From contig NW_026111781.1 in the NCBI RefSeq assembly GCF_024679095.1, forward strand, positions 72,001 to 136,000: DNA of 64,000 nt, read 5' to 3'. Below the pieces are notes generated by a model. That model did not search any database. It had not been told where the DNA came from and saw only the letters and a program-made list of their open reading frames with translations. Below are positions 61,598 to 64,000 of this stretch, in pieces; within the stretch, counting starts at the first letter, position 1, and the number at the start of each line of letters is the position of its first letter. This stretch comes from Eriocheir sinensis. Lineage: Eukaryota > Arthropoda > Malacostraca > Decapoda > Varunidae. The position numbers were made by a program, and so were the translations under genes.

Positions 61598-62197
61598 TTT
61601 CGTTCACACAAGCAGAGCAGAGCAGAGCGGTCAGTAGCGGCATTAATTTTTACATAGTTTTGAATGTACAGACGCTCAGCTGTTCACACCGCAAGGAGAG
61701 CGGCGCAGCGCGGAGCGGAGCGGCACGCTCGGGAAATTTGGTATTTTTTGCTGCTCGCAGCTAGCGGTCCTCCACGGCTCCACCCTTAAATCAACATGGC
61801 CAAGAAGCTATCTACATAGGTGAATTTTTATTCCTGAAGCCAAAATTACAAAAACTGACCAGATTGTACATAGTTGAGGTACAATTTAACGATATATAAT
61901 AGCCGTATGTTTAGAAAAGCTAATTTGGTGATATTCTGATCCTATACCCAATCATCAGTGACCCACACAGCCATGGGAGTTGGCTTTAACAACGAAATTC
62001 CATGTTCCTTTGTAAATAGTTACATTTTCATCATCCTTCCAAATAAACACCGAGGAGTTTATCGGGCTGTTGCCTGCGAATGATTTTTGTGCAGGTCGCC
62101 CTGCTCTGCTTATATGTGAACACCTAACCGCGCCGCGCCGCGCCGCTCCGCTCTGCTCTGCTCTGCCCTGCTTTGCTTGTAGTGTGAACGAACCCTA
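61598..62197 (-). mobile_element. MITE copy 2, inverted relative to copy 1
   Basis: It aligns over its length with the reverse complement of 60656-61281, including the CAGAGCAGAGCGG array, the GGTCCTCCACGGCTCCACCC stretch and the central AT-rich part. The right end CGAACCC is followed by TAA. The left end is altered (CTTTCGTTCACAC), so one terminus has drifted. Confidence 0.7.
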
Positions 62198-63373
62198 AGG
62201 GATCAGCTGGAAAAGATGGAAGAGCTTAAAAAGGCACTCTCACCTGTTCCAAATAACAACATGATCGCTGATTCCTACAGTGAGAACGCCATGACCAACA
62301 TTAAAAATGACAACAATGTGCGCTCCAGTGTCATGGAGATTCATGTGGAAACTGTCCCAAGCATCAGATTTTTGGGCAATGAAGCATTCCTCTTCCGGGT
62401 GGTCAACAACAAACCCCTTTCATACTTTGGCTGCATCACCATAGACAACAAAGTATTAGCCAGCGACTTCCACCTTCACCGGGACATTGATTCAGAAACC
62501 CAAGAGTACACATTTCGTATTGGTGTGCCCAAAGAAGCTTCAGATTGTAAAAACCTTAAATCCAGAATCAAGTTTGAGGTTTTTCAAAAGGACGCAGGAA
62601 CATCAATATTTCTTTCTGCAGTATGGGTCACTGGTCATTATGAGGTAAAGTTTGGCTTCACGAAAAAGACACCTTTTTCAGTTGTATACCTCTTAGATCA
62701 GCATATTTCTGGCAGCCCTGCAAATATTTATCCTGAAAAACTTACTTGACAAAAAAACTTCTGATAATCAAGCCATGAAAGTGGTGAAAACGGTGAAAAC
62801 ATCTACGAAGAGAAGGATTGGAACAGAAGACCCAGTCGTTGAAGCAGCCCTAGAAGAGATCAACAAAAACAGCTATCCCAACAATGGCATATTATTGCTG
62901 AGGGTGTCTTCAAGATCTCAAAGAAGACAAAGATACTATCTAACCCTCCCAGTAATAACTTTCTGAAACCGGATTCTTCACCGACAAAAGCTGCCGCCGA
63001 GGTGACGTCAAGCAATTCCCAGACCACCCAAGGAAGAGGAACTCAGGAAGGAAAATCTGCTGGACCAACCAGTTTCTACCAGCAAATAGCCAACATTATG
63101 ATGGAAAGAGAAGATGTCTGCCGTCGCCATCCAAATGATCTTGAGGAGTCTGCCCAAAATGGCTTACCTAAGAATTTGGTACGTCTTATTAAGGATCATC
63201 CAAAGAAATTAGAAGACGGTTCAGATGACAAGACAGTAATCATGAAGGATCTGACAGTTACCATCACCAACGACAAGACCTTCCCTTGTAAAGATAAGCT
63301 GAAGCTGGAAAAGTTTGAGTTAACGCACACCTGTGAATTTCATGGTCAAGACGATGTCATTCGTCAGGCATAG
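62198..63373 (+). pseudogene. Intronless, frameshifted gene remnant with a possible filamin-type Ig domain
   Basis: An open frame runs from the MITE border through ATG 62216 to the stop at 62747-62749. It shifts frame near the A-run at about 62735-62760 (frame with SDNQAMKVVKTV), shifts again near 62885, and ends at 63373 (HTCEFHGQDDVIRQA). It starts with a Lys/Glu-rich helix (DQLEKMEELKKAL). A beta-rich segment follows: FLFRVVNNKPLSYFGCITI, GHYEVKFGF, and LLDQHISGSPANIY, which resembles the HIxGSP motif closing filamin/ABP280 repeats as found in some TRIM proteins. There are no introns, two frameshifts and a 5' end cut by a MITE, which suggests a retrocopy. The filamin link rests on a short motif and is tentative. 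Confidence 0.5.
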
Positions 63374-64000
63374 TCGCCGCACTGCATACATACCTTGCTA
63401 GTTTACTCCAGTGGGCCGCCTGCTTCATGTTTTGTTGGTCTGCCGGCAAGCACAGCACCTCCACCTTCACCACCAACGAGGAACATCGTTAATTAATTAC
63501 TGATATCTCCTTAACGTCGCTCCGAGACTCGACATGCGTGACTCAGCTTGATTCTGACACTTCAAGGATACCACCTCTATATCATTAGGGCCACAGATGC
63601 TTACGTGTGTCGATTGGTCAAACTCTAACCTCATCCAGAAGCGGTCACCAAAATCTGAGAAGATAGTTGTGTTAGGGTGTATACATACCTTGCTAGTTGC
63701 CTCCAGTGGGCCGTCTGTTTCACGTTTTGTTGATCTGCCGGCGAGCACAGCACCTCCACCACCAGCGAGGAACACATCGTTAATTAATTACTGATATCTC
63801 CTTAAACGTCGCTCCGACACAAGACATGCATGACTCAGCTTGATTCTGACACTTCAAGTATACCACCTCTATATCATTAGGGCCACTGATGCTAAGTTAC
63901 GTGTGTCAATTGGTCGAACTCTAACCTCATCCAGAAGTGTTCACCAAAATCATAGAAGATAGTTGTGTTAGGGTGTATACATACCTTGCTAGTTACCTCT
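63374..64000 (+). repeat. Tandem repeat, unit about 296 bp, running off the window
   Basis: TACCTTGCTAG recurs at 63391, 63686 and 63982, so the period is 295-296 bp. Two full copies and the start of a third are visible, with few differences (for example CGGTCACC versus TGTTCACC). The first unit begins right after the stop codon at 63373. Short open frames inside it are not conserved in a gene-like way. Confidence 0.85.

Overview
This window looks like nuclear DNA of a decapod crustacean, probably a crab. The evidence is intron-rich genes with GT/AG splice sites, a crustacean-type resilin-like cuticle protein, very dense microsatellites ((CA)n, (GA)n, (TA)n, (AAT)n), tRNA-derived SINEs, and LINE 3' ends of the kind common in decapods. 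The species call is an inference from style and was not searched.

Layout: (1) 0-24.6 kb is gene-poor. It holds tandem minisatellites (units of about 150, 40, 22, 30, 88, 134-165 bp), long SSRs, a polypurine stretch, a tRNA-derived SINE, LINE debris and one faint Cys-rich exon candidate. (2) 24.66-30.90 kb (minus) is an 8-exon lysosomal phospholipase A2 / LCAT-like gene (PLA2G15 type) with an unusual Ala/Lys/Glu-rich C-terminal extension. Its introns hold nested TTAA-flanked MITEs and LINE tails. (3) 32.0-34.73 kb is a palindromic 2.7-kb hAT-like non-autonomous element with a perfect 8-bp target duplication. (4) 36.98-39.28 kb (minus) is a two-exon cuticle protein with a long Pro/Ser repeat region and a C-terminal Rebers-Riddiford chitin-binding domain. 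(5) 39.3-46.5 kb is intergenic, with SSRs and SINE/LINE pieces. (6) 46.57-54.66 kb (minus), with a likely 5' leader exon near 56.0-56.25 kb, is a 12-coding-exon nuclear protein: BED-like finger, AT-hook, ten C2H2 fingers, His/Pro-rich tail. (7) 57.85-60.24 kb (minus) is a HARBI1-like PIF/Harbinger transposase gene, spliced in structure but broken by two stops and several frameshifts. (8) 60.34-62.20 kb is a SINE/MITE/SINE/MITE inverted-repeat block. (9) 62.2-63.37 kb is a frameshifted, intronless, possibly filamin-domain pseudogene, followed by a 296-bp tandem repeat that runs off the window.

The three intact genes (lipid turnover in the lysosome, cuticle structure, transcription/chromatin) have no obvious common pathway. 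The main theme of the window is mobile-element and repeat biology. Exon borders were derived by hand from splice consensus and reading phase; all coding exons of the phospholipase and zinc-finger genes join in frame.
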